This document shows, piece after piece, positions 25,289 to 35,656 of a DNA stretch of 37,267 bases. The translations under genes were made by a program, and so were the position numbers. This DNA is from an uncultured Alphaproteobacteria bacterium (GTDB lineage Bacteria > Pseudomonadota > Alphaproteobacteria > HIMB59 > GCA-002718135): positions 1-37,267 of the forward strand of contig CACBPV010000012.1 in the NCBI GenBank assembly GCA_902541215.1, in the 5' to 3' direction. A model generated the notes under the pieces. It had not been told where the DNA came from and made no database searches. It saw nothing but the letters and a program-made list of their open reading frames with translations. Position 1 is the stretch's first letter; each line of letters begins with the position of its first letter.

Positions 25289-25630
25289 ATGGAAGCATTT
25301 GGAACATTTTTACCACTTATATTAATATTTGTAGTTTTTTATTTTTTGTTAATTAGACCACAGCAAAGAAAAGTTAAACAACATAAAGAAATGCTATCCA
25401 ATCTCAAAAGAGGTGATAAAATCGTAACTTCAGGTGGAATTATCGGAACTATTAATAAGGTAGCTGATAATAGGGAATTAACCTTAGAAGTTGCTGAAAA
25501 TGTTGAAATAAAAATTGCATCAGGAATGGTTGCGGATTTATATTCAATGCCAGAAGTTCAAAAAAAAGAACCACTAAAAGAAGAGAATAAAAGTAAATCT
25601 GGCTTCTCTTTATTTTCTAGAAAAAAATAA
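25289..25630 (+). CDS. yajC: Preprotein translocase subunit YajC
   Basis: A 113-residue inner-membrane accessory protein of the SecDF-YajC complex. One N-terminal helix (about 5-22, LPLILIFVVFYFLLIRPQQR) runs into the diagnostic RPQQRKVKQHKEMLSNL. KRGDKIVTSGGIIGTI and a compact cytoplasmic domain follow, then a lysine-rich tail. First gene of yajC-secD-secF, with 12 bases before secD. Confidence 0.95.
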   Translation: MEAFGTFLPLILIFVVFYFLLIRPQQRKVKQHKEMLSNLKRGDKIVTSGGIIGTINKVADNRELTLEVAENVEIKIASGMVADLYSMPEVQKKEPLKEENKSKSGFSLFSRKK

Positions 25631-25642
25631 ATTTTTTTATTA

Positions 25643-27193
25643 ATGAAAAATTATCCTATCTGGAAATCATTTACTGTAATATCTTTAGTTTTATTGGGAA
25701 TAATTTTTGCAATTCCTTCAATTATTTATGATGAAAATTCAAAAAATTGGTTTTTAAAAAATAAGATTAATTTAGGTTTAGACTTACAAGGTGGATCATA
25801 TTTATTATTAGAAGTTCAACTTGATGTTTTATATAAAGAAGAATTAGATAATTTTGTTGATAGTGTTCGTTTGATTGCTAGAGATCAAGCTGTAAAATTT
25901 AAAAAAATTGATATTCAAGAAAGTGAGGTCGTTGTTTTATTTAATAATAAAGAGAAGATAAATGATATTAGAGATAGTTTTTTTCAAATGTACAGAGGAG
26001 TTACATTACAAATTAATAATAATAAACTAATTATAAAGTTAAATGATGAATATAGAAAAATTATTCAAGATTCAGCAATTAAGCAATCACTTGAAATTGT
26101 TAGAAAAAGAATTGATGAATCTGGAACTAAAGAACCTCTAATCCAAAGATCTGGCAAAAAAAGAATACTTTTACAATTGCCAGGAGTAAAAGACCCAGAA
26201 AGAATTAAAGATTTATTAGGTAAAACTGCAAAATTAACTTTTCACATTGTTGATACTGAGAATACTTCAGCTCTTCAAAATAATTTAGCACCTTTTGGAA
26301 AAATTATTGTTCCAGACATGTATGATGAAAATACAAAATATTTATTAGATAAAAGAGCAGTTGTAGGTGGAGAAAATTTAGTAGATGCCAAAGGTTCATT
26401 TGATCAAACAGAAGGTCATGCAGTCTCATTCCGTTTTGATACAGAAGGTGCACAAAAATTTGGTAAAGTTACAACAAACAATATTGGTAAAAATCTTGCT
26501 GTTGTATTAGATGGTGTTGTTATTACTGCTCCTAGAATTAGTAGTGCTATTACAGGAGGTTCAGGTATCATAACTGGAAATTTTAATGCCCAAGAAGCCT
26601 CTGATTTAGCAGTTTTATTAAGAGCTGGTGCTTTACCTGCACCTTTAGAAATAGTTGAAGAAAGATCAGTAGGCGCTGGTTTAGGAGCAGACTCAATAGC
26701 TGCAGGTCAAATAGCTGCTATCATTGGTATGGTTTTAGTTTGTGTATTTATGATACTGATTTATGGAACTTTTGGTGCTCTTGCTAATGTTTCATTAATA
26801 GTAAATTTATTTATAATTATTTCATTATTAGGAATAATAGGTGCAACATTAACATTGCCTGGTATAGCTGGAATAGTATTAACAATTGGAATGGCAGTAG
26901 ACGCCAATGTTCTAATTTTTGAAAGAATTAAAGAAGAGAGTTTAAAACAAACAAAAGTTTTTCAGATTGTAAAAAATGGTTTCGATAGAGCTATGTCAAC
27001 TATACTTGACGCCAATATTACTACTTTGATTGCTGCTATTTTACTATTTGCATTTGGCTCTGGTCCAATAAGAGGTTTTTCCATTACATTGTCTTTGGGT
27101 GTCTTAGCATCAATGTTCACCGCTTTAATGCTTACAAATTTTTTAGTATATATGTACTTATCATTTGCAAATAAAAAGGAATTAAAACTATAA
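25643..27193 (+). CDS. secD: Protein translocase subunit SecD
   Basis: Membrane-embedded subunit that uses the proton gradient to help finish Sec-dependent export. It has 516 residues. Helix 1 is near 8-26, followed by INLGLDLQGGSYLLLEV (D1 motif) and a large periplasmic P1 domain. Five C-terminal membrane helices contain IVLTIGMAVDANVLIFERIKEE in pieces (D5/D6 motifs). The stop overlaps the secF ATG (TAATG), so the pair is translationally coupled. Confidence 0.96.
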   Translation: MKNYPIWKSFTVISLVLLGIIFAIPSIIYDENSKNWFLKNKINLGLDLQGGSYLLLEVQLDVLYKEELDNFVDSVRLIARDQAVKFKKIDIQESEVVVLFNNKEKINDIRDSFFQMYRGVTLQINNNKLIIKLNDEYRKIIQDSAIKQSLEIVRKRIDESGTKEPLIQRSGKKRILLQLPGVKDPERIKDLLGKTAKLTFHIVDTENTSALQNNLAPFGKIIVPDMYDENTKYLLDKRAVVGGENLVDAKGSFDQTEGHAVSFRFDTEGAQKFGKVTTNNIGKNLAVVLDGVVITAPRISSAITGGSGIITGNFNAQEASDLAVLLRAGALPAPLEIVEERSVGAGLGADSIAAGQIAAIIGMVLVCVFMILIYGTFGALANVSLIVNLFIIISLLGIIGATLTLPGIAGIVLTIGMAVDANVLIFERIKEESLKQTKVFQIVKNGFDRAMSTILDANITTLIAAILLFAFGSGPIRGFSITLSLGVLASMFTALMLTNFLVYMYLSFANKKELKL

Positions 27194-28092
27194 TGTTTGG
27201 TTTAAATAAAATTATTCCAGTTGAACCTAATATTAATTTTTTAGGCTTAAGAAGAAATTTTTTAATTTTTTCTATTTTAGCCATATTAATCTCAATAGGC
27301 TTATTAAGTATAAAGGGTTTAAATCTTGGAATTGATTTTAAAGGAGGTACTTTAATTGAAGTCAGTACAAAAAATACTTCAATTGGCGAGCTAAGAGAAA
27401 TTTTATCTTCTTCTTATAGTGATCTATCTTTACAGGAATTTGGTAATGAGAATATTATTTTAATACGACTTCAAAATAAAAGTAATCAAGAAAGTATTGA
27501 AACAGTTAATTCTGTCAAAAATTTAATTCAAGACAAGGTTGTTGAGTTTAGAAGGTCTGAATTTGTTGGCCCTACAATTAGTTCTGAACTTCTGTTTAGA
27601 GGATTTCAAGCTGTTTCTTTTGCACTAATTGCCATTTTAATTTACATTTGGCTGCGTTTTGAATGGCAATTTGGTTTTGGTGCAGTTGTTGCATTAACTC
27701 ATGATGTATTGTTTACTCTTGGATTGTTATCTATTCTAAATGTAGAATTTTCTCTTGCAACAATAGCAGCAATTCTAACAATTGCTGGATATTCTATTAA
27801 CGATACAGTGGTGATATTTGATAGAGTTCGTGAAAATTTAAGAAAATATAAAAAACTAGAATTAGTAGATTTATTTAACTTATCGGTTAATAACACTTTA
27901 TCCAGAACTATAATGACAAGTTTAACAACGCTTCTTGCATTAGTTTCTTTATTTATATTTGGAGGAGAGGTTATTAGACCTTTCGCCTTAACAATGATTA
28001 TAGGTGTAATAATTGGTACTTATTCATCTGTTTTTATTGCGGTCCCAACTTTATTAATTTTTAAGTTTAGACCGCAAGATGAAGATGATTAA
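27193..28092 (+). CDS. secF: Protein translocase subunit SecF
   Basis: Partner of SecD in the proton-driven export motor. It has 299 residues: one N-terminal helix, the signature LGIDFKGGTLIEV, a smaller periplasmic domain, then five membrane helices. These contain FGAVVALTHDVLFTLGLL and IAGYSINDTVVIFDRVREN. The C terminus is acidic (PQDEDD). The 3' end overlaps the convergent sodB by 4 bases. Confidence 0.96.
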   Translation: MFGLNKIIPVEPNINFLGLRRNFLIFSILAILISIGLLSIKGLNLGIDFKGGTLIEVSTKNTSIGELREILSSSYSDLSLQEFGNENIILIRLQNKSNQESIETVNSVKNLIQDKVVEFRRSEFVGPTISSELLFRGFQAVSFALIAILIYIWLRFEWQFGFGAVVALTHDVLFTLGLLSILNVEFSLATIAAILTIAGYSINDTVVIFDRVRENLRKYKKLELVDLFNLSVNNTLSRTIMTSLTTLLALVSLFIFGGEVIRPFALTMIIGVIIGTYSSVFIAVPTLLIFKFRPQDEDD

Positions 28093-28685
28093 GCGTTATT
28101 TAAGTTTTCTGTAACTTTTTCCCAATTAACTAAATTATCGATAAAAGCTTTTAAATAATCAGGTCTTCTGTTTCTATAATCAACATAATATGAGTGTTCC
28201 CAAACATCACATCCAAGTAGAGGAGTCTGTCCATGTACGATTGGGTTTTCTCCATTTGGTGTTTTTGTAATTTCTAGTTTTCCATTATTTAATACTAACC
28301 AACACCAACCTGATCCAAATTGACCAATACCTGCATTTATAAAATCATCTTTCATTTTTTCTACTGAACCAATATCCGCAACTATCTTATTTTCGAGTTC
28401 AGAGGGAATTTTACCATCTGGATTATTTTTCATTACTTCCCAAAAATGAACATGATTTATATGTTGTGCTACATTATTGAATACTGGAGCATTTTTTTGA
28501 TATGAGTTAATAACAATATCATTGACATTATCATCTGATATATTCTGTTCTTTAATAAACTTATTTCCATTAGTAATGTAAGCCATATGATGCTTATCAT
28601 GATGCAACTCTAAAGTTTCAGCCGACATATACGGCATTAGAGCATCTTTACTATAGGGTAGATCTGGTAACTCTAGATTTATCAT
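28089..28685 (-). CDS. sodB: Superoxide dismutase, Fe/Mn family (SodB-like)
   Basis: Converts superoxide to peroxide and oxygen. It has 198 residues with no signal peptide, so it is cytoplasmic. Metal ligands by alignment with the family are His28 (LELHHDKHH), His78 (AQHINHVHFW), Asp160 and His164 (CDVWEHSYYVDY). Gln74 occupies the position of the second-sphere Gln of Fe enzymes, and QFGSGWCWL is also conserved. Fe is more likely than Mn, though cambialistic use is possible. The gene has a good ribosome binding site (AAAGGA six bases before the ATG). It lies 15 bases downstream of uvrA on the same strand, so they may be co-transcribed. Confidence 0.94.
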   Translation of the reverse strand: MINLELPDLPYSKDALMPYMSAETLELHHDKHHMAYITNGNKFIKEQNISDDNVNDIVINSYQKNAPVFNNVAQHINHVHFWEVMKNNPDGKIPSELENKIVADIGSVEKMKDDFINAGIGQFGSGWCWLVLNNGKLEITKTPNGENPIVHGQTPLLGCDVWEHSYYVDYRNRRPDYLKAFIDNLVNWEKVTENLNNA

Positions 28686-28700
28686 TTTATTTCCTTTAAT

Positions 28701-31505
28701 TTATAAAATTTTCTTTAAGAATTCACCTGTAAAGCTTTTTTTATTATTTGCAATATCTTCGGGGGTACCAGTTCCAACAATTTGACCACCATTTACACCT
28801 CCTAGAGGACCCAAATCAATTATATGATCAGCTGTTTTAATAACATCAAGATTATGCTCAATAACGATTACTGTATTACCTTCATCAACAAGAGTATGAA
28901 GAATTTTAAGTAATTTTTTTACATCATCAAAATGAAGACCGGTAGTTGGTTCATCAAGAATATATAGTGTTTTTCCTGTTGATCTTTTTGATAATTCTTT
29001 TGATAATTTTATTCTTTGCGCTTCACCACCTGATAAAGTAGTAGCTGATTGTCCAATTTTTATATAATCTAATCCTACATCCATTAAAGTTTGTAATTTT
29101 TGTTTTATTGCAGGAATTTTATCGAAAAATTTGTAACCTTCTTCAACAGTCATTTCTAAAACATCAGAAATAGATTTATCCTTATATTTTACTTCTAAAG
29201 TCTCCCTATTGTACCTTTTACCTTTGCAGATATCGCACTCAACATAAACATCAGCTAAAAAATGCATTTCTATTTTTTTCACTCCATCGCCTTCACATGA
29301 TTCACATCTACCGCCTTTAACATTAAATGAAAAACGACCTGGTTTATAGCCTCTAGCACTTGATTCATTTAAATTAGCAAACCAATCTCTTATCGGAGTA
29401 AAACATCCTGTATATGTTGCTGGGTTTGATCTTGGTGTTCTTCCAATAGGTGATTGATCAATATCAATTACTTTATCAATATGATTAATACCTTTAAAGT
29501 TAAAACGACTTTCATCTTTATTTAAAGATTTATTGAAATACTCATCTAACCTTTGATACAATGTATCAATAATTAATGAAGATTTACCACTTCCAGATAC
29601 ACCTGTAACAGTAATAAAATTTCCTAAAGGTAAAGTTATATTAAGATTATCTAAGTTGTTTGTTTTTATTTTATTAAGCTTAAAAACTTTATTTTTATTA
29701 AATTTTCTTCTATTTTTTGGAACTTCTATTTCTAAGGATTTATTCAAATATTTTGCTGTCAAACTTTTATTATTTTTAAGTATTTTTTTAAGTCCTCCTT
29801 CTGCAATTATGTGCCCTCCATTAACTCCTGCTTTAACACCAATATCAATTATATGATCAGATTGTCTAATTGCATCCTCATCATGTTCAACAACAATTAC
29901 AGTATTTCCTAAATCTCTTAATCTAAATAATGTTTCAATTAGTTGCTGATTATCTTTTTGATGTAATCCAATAGATGGTTCATCCAAAACATATAAAACT
30001 CCTGTTAAACCTGAGCCAATTTGACTTGCTAGTCTAATTCTTTGACTTTCACCTCCAGACAAAGTTTTACTAGCTCTTGCTAATGATAAATAATCTAAAC
30101 CAACTCTATTTAAAAAAACTAATCTATCTTTTATTTCTTTAATAACTCCTTCAGCAATTTTTTTATTATTTTTATCAAGTTTACTTTCCAGTGATGAAAA
30201 CCAGTTTAAACATTCGCTAATTGATTTTTTAGTAATATTTCCAATATGATTTTCATCAATTCTGACGGCTAAAGCTTTATCGTTAAGACGGAAACCATTG
30301 CAAACTTCACAGTCTCTTTCAGATAAATATTTTTCTAATTCATACTGAAGCCACCATCTCTCAGTTTCCTCATATTTTCGATCAATAAAGTTAATTATTC
30401 CCTCAAAATCATATAAAAAATTTAGTTCACTATTCTCATCTCCATAAAGAATTATATTTTTTACTTTTTTTGGAATTTCACTCCACGGAACATTTTTCTT
30501 AACTTTGAATTGTTTTAAAATTTTATCTATTGTTTCAACAAAATATTTTTTTTGATAACCAAATACTTTTGTTTCCCATGGTTTAATAGCTCCATCAGAA
30601 ATTGATCTAGTCTCATCTGGCACAATCTTGTTTTCGTCAAAATATTTTTCAACTCCTAACCCATCACACTCAGAACATGCACCCTGTGGTGCATTAAAAC
30701 TAAATAATCTAGGTTCAATCTCTTCAATACTAAATCCAGACACAGGACATGCAAATTTTGATGAAAATATCGATATTTTATTCGTATCTAGATTTTCTAA
30801 ATATAACAAACCATCTGATAAAGTTAACGCAACTTCTATACTTTCACTCAGTCTTTGTTGGATATTTTTTTTTACAACAAGTCGATCAATTACAACATCA
30901 ATATTATGTTTAAAATTCTTTTTAAGTGAAGGCACTTCATCAATATCATAGACAACATTATCTACTTTAAGTCGTTGATAACCTCTTTTTTTTAAATCTT
31001 CGATTTCTTTTCGATATTCACCTTTTCGATCTCTAACTATTGGAGATAAAATATAAATTCTTTTATCAATATTATTTTTAATTATAAGATCTGTCATTTC
31101 ACTAACTGATTGCGATTTAATTGGTTTACCTGTTGCTGGAGAGTAGGGAACGCCAACTCTAGCATATAGGACTCTTAGGTAATCGTAAATTTCTGTGACT
31201 GTACCTACAGTACTTCTTGGATTTTTTTGTGTAGTTTTTTGTTCTATAGAAATAGCTGGTGATAGACCATCAATACTATCTACATCAGGCTTATTCATCA
31301 TTTGAAGAAATTGTCTTGCATATGCTGATAGGCTCTCAACATATTTTCTTTGTCCTTCAGAATAAATTGTATCAAATGCCAAAGTTGATTTACCTGAACC
31401 ACTTACACCTGTAATTACAACAAGTTTATTTTTTGGTATTTCTAAGTTGATATTTTTAAGATTGTGCTCTCTTGCACCTTTTATAACAATTTTATCTAAA
31501 TTCAT
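28701..31505 (-). CDS. uvrA: Excinuclease ABC subunit A
   Basis: Damage-recognition ATPase of nucleotide excision repair. It has 934 residues, full length. There are two ABC modules, each with a Walker A (GVSGSGKSTLAFDTI and GVSGSGKSSLIIDTL) and a signature (LSGGESQRIRLASQIG and LSGGEAQRIKLSKEL). Zinc-site cysteines are in GACSECDGLG, GRCESCEGDGVKK and YVECDICKG. The first zinc region begins CPVSGFSI, where many homologues have CxxC. I recall the same Ser-containing form in other alphaproteobacteria. It is divergent from ssb, a common arrangement. Confidence 0.97.
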   Translation of the reverse strand: MNLDKIVIKGAREHNLKNINLEIPKNKLVVITGVSGSGKSTLAFDTIYSEGQRKYVESLSAYARQFLQMMNKPDVDSIDGLSPAISIEQKTTQKNPRSTVGTVTEIYDYLRVLYARVGVPYSPATGKPIKSQSVSEMTDLIIKNNIDKRIYILSPIVRDRKGEYRKEIEDLKKRGYQRLKVDNVVYDIDEVPSLKKNFKHNIDVVIDRLVVKKNIQQRLSESIEVALTLSDGLLYLENLDTNKISIFSSKFACPVSGFSIEEIEPRLFSFNAPQGACSECDGLGVEKYFDENKIVPDETRSISDGAIKPWETKVFGYQKKYFVETIDKILKQFKVKKNVPWSEIPKKVKNIILYGDENSELNFLYDFEGIINFIDRKYEETERWWLQYELEKYLSERDCEVCNGFRLNDKALAVRIDENHIGNITKKSISECLNWFSSLESKLDKNNKKIAEGVIKEIKDRLVFLNRVGLDYLSLARASKTLSGGESQRIRLASQIGSGLTGVLYVLDEPSIGLHQKDNQQLIETLFRLRDLGNTVIVVEHDEDAIRQSDHIIDIGVKAGVNGGHIIAEGGLKKILKNNKSLTAKYLNKSLEIEVPKNRRKFNKNKVFKLNKIKTNNLDNLNITLPLGNFITVTGVSGSGKSSLIIDTLYQRLDEYFNKSLNKDESRFNFKGINHIDKVIDIDQSPIGRTPRSNPATYTGCFTPIRDWFANLNESSARGYKPGRFSFNVKGGRCESCEGDGVKKIEMHFLADVYVECDICKGKRYNRETLEVKYKDKSISDVLEMTVEEGYKFFDKIPAIKQKLQTLMDVGLDYIKIGQSATTLSGGEAQRIKLSKELSKRSTGKTLYILDEPTTGLHFDDVKKLLKILHTLVDEGNTVIVIEHNLDVIKTADHIIDLGPLGGVNGGQIVGTGTPEDIANNKKSFTGEFLKKIL

Positions 31506-31562
31506 GAATATTAGTGTTATCTAATAACGTTAATATGTTATATGGATATATATAGAAATCTT

Positions 31563-32036
31563 ATGGTTGGTAGTGTTAATAAAACAATTTTATTAGGAAA
31601 CTTAGGAAGAGATCCTGAAATTAGGTCTATGCAGTCTGGAGCTAAAATGGCTTCATTTTCAATTGCAACTTCAAAAAGATGGAAAGATAGAAATACTCAA
31701 GAACAAAAAGAAAAAACATCTTGGCATAACATTGTTGTTTTTGGAGACGGCTTAGTTGATATAGTAGAAAAATACGTAAAAAAAGGTTCTAAAATTTACG
31801 TTGAAGGAGAGCTTCAAACAAGGAAATGGCAAGATAAAGATGGAAATGATAGATACACCACTGAGGTCATTTTACAAGGATATAATTGTAATTTAACCCT
31901 CTTAGACAGCAGAAATAGTAATTCTCAGGTATCTGATAATTCTCAAGAAATGGATCAATCTAAGCCTATTGAGGAAAATTCTTTTGGAAATCAATCAGGT
32001 GATTCTGAAGATTTAGATGAGGATATCCCTTTTTAA
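31563..32036 (+). CDS. ssb: Single-stranded DNA-binding protein
   Basis: Coats single-stranded DNA in replication, repair and recombination. From the ATG at 31563 it has 157 residues beginning MVGSVNKTILLGNLG, which matches the usual SSB N terminus. An in-frame ATG at 31542 would add seven residues (MDIYRNL) with no family support. The OB fold spans about 5-105 (PEIRSMQSGAKMASFSIATS, WHNIVVFGD, GSKIYVEGELQTRKW). The tail is disordered and acidic, ending DLDEDIPF, the conserved tip that recruits partner proteins. Confidence 0.95.
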   Translation: MVGSVNKTILLGNLGRDPEIRSMQSGAKMASFSIATSKRWKDRNTQEQKEKTSWHNIVVFGDGLVDIVEKYVKKGSKIYVEGELQTRKWQDKDGNDRYTTEVILQGYNCNLTLLDSRNSNSQVSDNSQEMDQSKPIEENSFGNQSGDSEDLDEDIPF

Positions 32037-32178
32037 ATAATTTTATTAGATAATATTATTTAATTACTGAAAAATAAAGTTTTTTTAATATAACTTTATC
32101 ATTTATTTATAGTGGTTTAAATTGTGCTTTTTGATATAAAAAATTCTTAATTTTTCTTAGAAAACTTGGATTTTTTTA

Positions 32179-34857
32179 GTGCCTGACGATATAGATACAT
32201 CAAATAACGACAATCAAGAACCTACTAATATACCTTCAGTAAGTTTAGAGCAAGAAATGCAAAAATCCTATCTGGATTATGCAATGTCTGTAATAGTTAG
32301 TAGGGCACTTCCAGACTGCAGAGATGGCTTAAAGCCAGTTCATAGAAGAATATTGTACTCTATGAGTGAATCAGGGTACAATTTTAATAAACCATACAAA
32401 AAATCCGCAAGAATAGTCGGTGATGTAATGGGTAAATATCATCCACACGGAGACTCAGCTATTTACAATTCTATGGTTAGAATGGCACAAGATTTTTCTA
32501 TGCGATTAGAGTTAGTTGATGGTCAAGGGAATTTTGGATCTTTAGATGGCGATCCTCCTGCTGCAATGAGATATACTGAAGCAAGACTTGCTAAAGTATC
32601 CGAAAAGCTTGTTGAAGATATTGATAAAAACACTGTTGCGTTTCAGTCTAATTATGATGATACAACAAAAGAACCCTCAGTTTTGCCATCCCAATTTCCA
32701 AATCTTTTAGTTAATGGAGCATCAGGAATAGCTGTTGGAATGGCGACTAATATTGCCCCACATAACTTAGGAGAAGTTATAGACGCATCTTTATATCTTA
32801 TTAAAAATCCAGAATGTAATATCTCAGACCTTCAAAAATATATTTTTGGTCCTGATTTTCCAACAGGAGGTCAAATAATTGGTAAAAAGGGCATAACAGA
32901 AGCATTTGAAACTGGAAAAGGAGGGTGTGTAGTTAGGTCAAAGACTAGTATTGAAAATTTTAAAAAGGATCGTGAAGCAATCATTCTTCATGAAATACCT
33001 TATCAGGTTAATAAATCAAAATTATTAGAAAGGATTGCGGAAATTGTAAAAAATGGAATTGTTGAAGGAATTTCAGATTTAAGAGATGAGTCAGATAGAA
33101 ACGGTGTTAGGGTTGTTATAGAATTAAAAAAAGATGTAGACCCAAATATTATTCTCAATCAATTATATAAACATACGTTAATTCAAACGACATTTAATTC
33201 TAATATGCTTGCTTTAAATAAAGGTAAGCCAGAGCAAATGAATTTAAAAGAAATTTTATCTTCATTTTTAGATTTTAGAGAAGAAGTAATAATAAAAAGA
33301 ACATTATTTGACCTTAATAAAGCTAGAGAAAAAGCTCATATTTTAGTTGGATTGGTTGTTACTAATGAACATATTGATGAAATTATAGAATTAATAAAAA
33401 GTTCAAAAGATACAAAAGAAGCAAAAGAAAAATTAATTAAAAAGAAATGGAAAGTATCTAAACAAAATCTTAATTTTATTAAATCAGTTGAGGATGATAC
33501 TGTAGAGTTAAAAAACAACACTTTCAATTTTTCTGAAGCACAGGCTAAAGCTATTTTAGAATTAAGATTACAAAAATTAACTGCTTTAGAAAGAGAAGAT
33601 ATACAAAAAGATTTAGAAAGTTTAATTTTAGAAATTAAAAATTACCTATCTATACTTAATTCTAGGGATATTCTTCTAAAGGAAATAGAAAATGAATTAG
33701 CTGAAATTAAAAAAGAATTTGCAACTGAAAGACGTAGTGAGATTATTGATCAAGAATATGAGCAAGTAGATGATTTAAGATATATTCAAAAAGAAGATAT
33801 AGTTTTAACTATTTCTAATAATGGATACATTAAAAGATCACTATTATCTAATTATCGTTCTCAAAATAGAGGAGGTAAAGGTAAAACTGGTATGTCAACA
33901 AGGGAAGAAGATTTTGTTAAAGAAATTCACTTTGCAGATACTCATACTAAACTTTTAGTTTTTTCTTCATTAGGAAAGGTTTATTCTCTAAAATCTCATG
34001 ATATTCCTGAAGCTAGTTTAAAGGCAAGAGGAAAGCCTATAGTAAATTTATTGCCATTTAAAAATTCTGAAAAAATATCAACTTTTCTAACATTACCCCT
34101 AGATGAAAATCAGTGGGAAAAATTTTATGTTATTTTTACAACTAAAAATGGAATGGTTAGAAAAAATAAATTAATTGATGTTGCTAAGAGTGGAAAAAGA
34201 GAATTGAGGGACTCAGGTAAAGTATCTATTAGGCTTGATGAAAAAGATGAATTAATTGGTGTTAAGCTTTGTACTGTAGATGATGATATTTTACTTTCTT
34301 CATCAAATGGAAAATGTTTACGTTTTCCAGTTGAAAAATTAAGATTATTTTCTGGTTTAAATTCTTCAGGTGTAAGGGGTATAAAATTAGATAAGGGCAA
34401 TACAATCATTTCTTTAGCAATTTTAAAACATTCAGTGATTGATATGAGCATTCGTCAAGAATACTTAAAGGCAGCATCCGAAAGTAGAAAAGAAACTTCA
34501 TCACTCAAAAATGGATTTGAAGAATTAAATAATAATGAGGAATTTCTTTTAGCTATAACATCAAAGGGTTTTGGAAAAAGATCATCCGCTTATGAATATA
34601 GAATTTCAAATAGAGGAGGGAAAGGTATAACTGGTATAATTACATCAGAAAAAAATGGTAAAGTTGTTGATTGTTTTGTTGTTAAGGACAACGATGAAAT
34701 TATTCTTGTTAGTGATAAGGGTCAAATAATTAGAGTTAATGTAAACCAAATTAGAATAGCTGGAAGATCAACAAAAGGTGTAAGTATTTTTAAGATTCCA
34801 GAAAGTGATAGAATTGTTTCTGTTTCTAGAATACAAGAATTCGAAAATGATGAATAA
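32179..34857 (+). CDS. gyrA: DNA gyrase subunit A
   Basis: DNA-cutting subunit of gyrase, which introduces negative supercoils. It has 892 residues from a GTG at 32179. The catalytic Tyr132 lies in [10 protein letters not shown]. The quinolone-determining region reads [19 protein letters not shown], with Ser93 at the E. coli Ser83 position and Asn97 at the Asp87 position. The GyrA box is QNRGGKG, a one-residue variant of QRRGGKG, in the C-terminal beta-pinwheel. A second related repeat [10 protein letters not shown] occurs near 820. It follows ssb after 142 bases and overlaps coaD by 8 bases. Confidence 0.97.
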   Translation: MPDDIDTSNNDNQEPTNIPSVSLEQEMQKSYLDYAMSVIVSRALPDCRDGLKPVHRRILYSMSESGYNFNKPYKKSARIVGDVMGKYHPHGDSAIYNSMVRMAQDFSMRLELVDGQGNFGSLDGDPPAAMRYTEARLAKVSEKLVEDIDKNTVAFQSNYDDTTKEPSVLPSQFPNLLVNGASGIAVGMATNIAPHNLGEVIDASLYLIKNPECNISDLQKYIFGPDFPTGGQIIGKKGITEAFETGKGGCVVRSKTSIENFKKDREAIILHEIPYQVNKSKLLERIAEIVKNGIVEGISDLRDESDRNGVRVVIELKKDVDPNIILNQLYKHTLIQTTFNSNMLALNKGKPEQMNLKEILSSFLDFREEVIIKRTLFDLNKAREKAHILVGLVVTNEHIDEIIELIKSSKDTKEAKEKLIKKKWKVSKQNLNFIKSVEDDTVELKNNTFNFSEAQAKAILELRLQKLTALEREDIQKDLESLILEIKNYLSILNSRDILLKEIENELAEIKKEFATERRSEIIDQEYEQVDDLRYIQKEDIVLTISNNGYIKRSLLSNYRSQNRGGKGKTGMSTREEDFVKEIHFADTHTKLLVFSSLGKVYSLKSHDIPEASLKARGKPIVNLLPFKNSEKISTFLTLPLDENQWEKFYVIFTTKNGMVRKNKLIDVAKSGKRELRDSGKVSIRLDEKDELIGVKLCTVDDDILLSSSNGKCLRFPVEKLRLFSGLNSSGVRGIKLDKGNTIISLAILKHSVIDMSIRQEYLKAASESRKETSSLKNGFEELNNNEEFLLAITSKGFGKRSSAYEYRISNRGGKGITGIITSEKNGKVVDCFVVKDNDEIILVSDKGQIIRVNVNQIRIAGRSTKGVSIFKIPESDRIVSVSRIQEFENDE

Positions 34858-35341
34858 AATTGGAATATATCCGGGTACTTTTGATCCTATGACTGCAGGT
34901 CATATGGACATAATTAAAAGATCATTAAGAATAGTAGATAATTTAGTAATAGCTGTCGCTAATAATATTAACAAAGATTCATTATTTAGTGTTCAAGAAA
35001 GAATTAATATTATCAAAAATGATATCAGTTCTGTAAATGAGCTAAACTCAAAAATTAATGTTACCGAATTATCAGGATTACTTACAACTTTTGCTAAAGA
35101 TCAAAATGCCACATGTATAATACGTGGTTTAAGAGCAGTATCTGATTTTGAGTATGAATTCCAAATGACAGGCATGAACTATCAACTTAACCCCGATATC
35201 GAGACAATATTTCTTATGACTTCAGAAAAAAACTCATTCATTTCATCTAATTTTGTTAAAGAAGTCCACAAACTAGGTGGTGATGTTTCAAATTTTGTTT
35301 CTAAAAATGTTTTAGAGCAGCTTAATAAAAAAAACTCTTAG
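34850..35341 (+). CDS. coaD: Phosphopantetheine adenylyltransferase
   Basis: Makes dephospho-CoA from 4'-phosphopantetheine and ATP, the fourth step of coenzyme A synthesis. From this ATG it has 163 residues, the normal length, starting [20 protein letters not shown]. The nucleotidyl-transferase motif is [21 protein letters not shown] and [19 protein letters not shown] are family-specific. A tandem ATG lies at 34847, and a longer reading from 34805 adds residues not expected in the family. The start lies inside the end of gyrA. Confidence 0.95.
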   Translation: MNKIGIYPGTFDPMTAGHMDIIKRSLRIVDNLVIAVANNINKDSLFSVQERINIIKNDISSVNELNSKINVTELSGLLTTFAKDQNATCIIRGLRAVSDFEYEFQMTGMNYQLNPDIETIFLMTSEKNSFISSNFVKEVHKLGGDVSNFVSKNVLEQLNKKNS

Positions 35342-35349
35342 TTAATCAC

Positions 35350-35378
35350 TTGCGCTTACAATATTTGAACTATATAGA
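35350..35378 (+). promoter_or_regulatory. Putative sigma70 promoter of tRNA-Lys
   Basis: TTGCGC (35350-35355), an exact 17-base spacer and TATAGA (35373-35378), placing the start site about 6 bases before the mature tRNA 5' end. Confidence 0.55.
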
Positions 35379-35391
35379 ATACAAATTCGAT

Positions 35392-35467
<76 letters not shown>

Positions 35468-35473
35468 TCCAAA

Positions 35474-35656
35474 ATGAAAAAAGCAAAAATTAAAAATATT
35501 GCATCAGGTATTGAGAAAAATTGTGACATTTTAAGAAAAAATGATAACATTCTTGAAGTAGTTCTTGAAGGAACAACAATAAAGATATTGCTTAAAAAAA
35601 AGACTAATAAATATATCGGATATTTTAAAGAAATGGAATTTGAGTCTGATGGTTAA
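35474..35656 (+). CDS. Small basic protein of unknown function
   Basis: 60 residues beginning 7 bases after the tRNA CCA end. The sequence is lysine-rich with alternating hydrophobic residues (NILEVVLEGTTIKILLKKK), suggesting a small beta-rich fold, and has no signal peptide or membrane helix. The TAA overlaps the convergent YkgJ-type gene by 4 bases. It probably shares the tRNA-Lys transcript. Family not recognised. Codon use resembles its neighbours, which favours a real gene. Confidence 0.6.
   Translation: MKKAKIKNIASGIEKNCDILRKNDNILEVVLEGTTIKILLKKKTNKYIGYFKEMEFESDG

Noticed and set aside
31542-31562. Upstream ATG as the ssb start
   Set aside because: It adds MDIYRNL before the conserved MVGSVNK N terminus, with no ribosome binding site to favour it.
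34805-34849. Longer coaD start inside gyrA
   Set aside because: The extra residues are not part of the family. A tandem ATG at 34847/34850 gives the expected N terminus.
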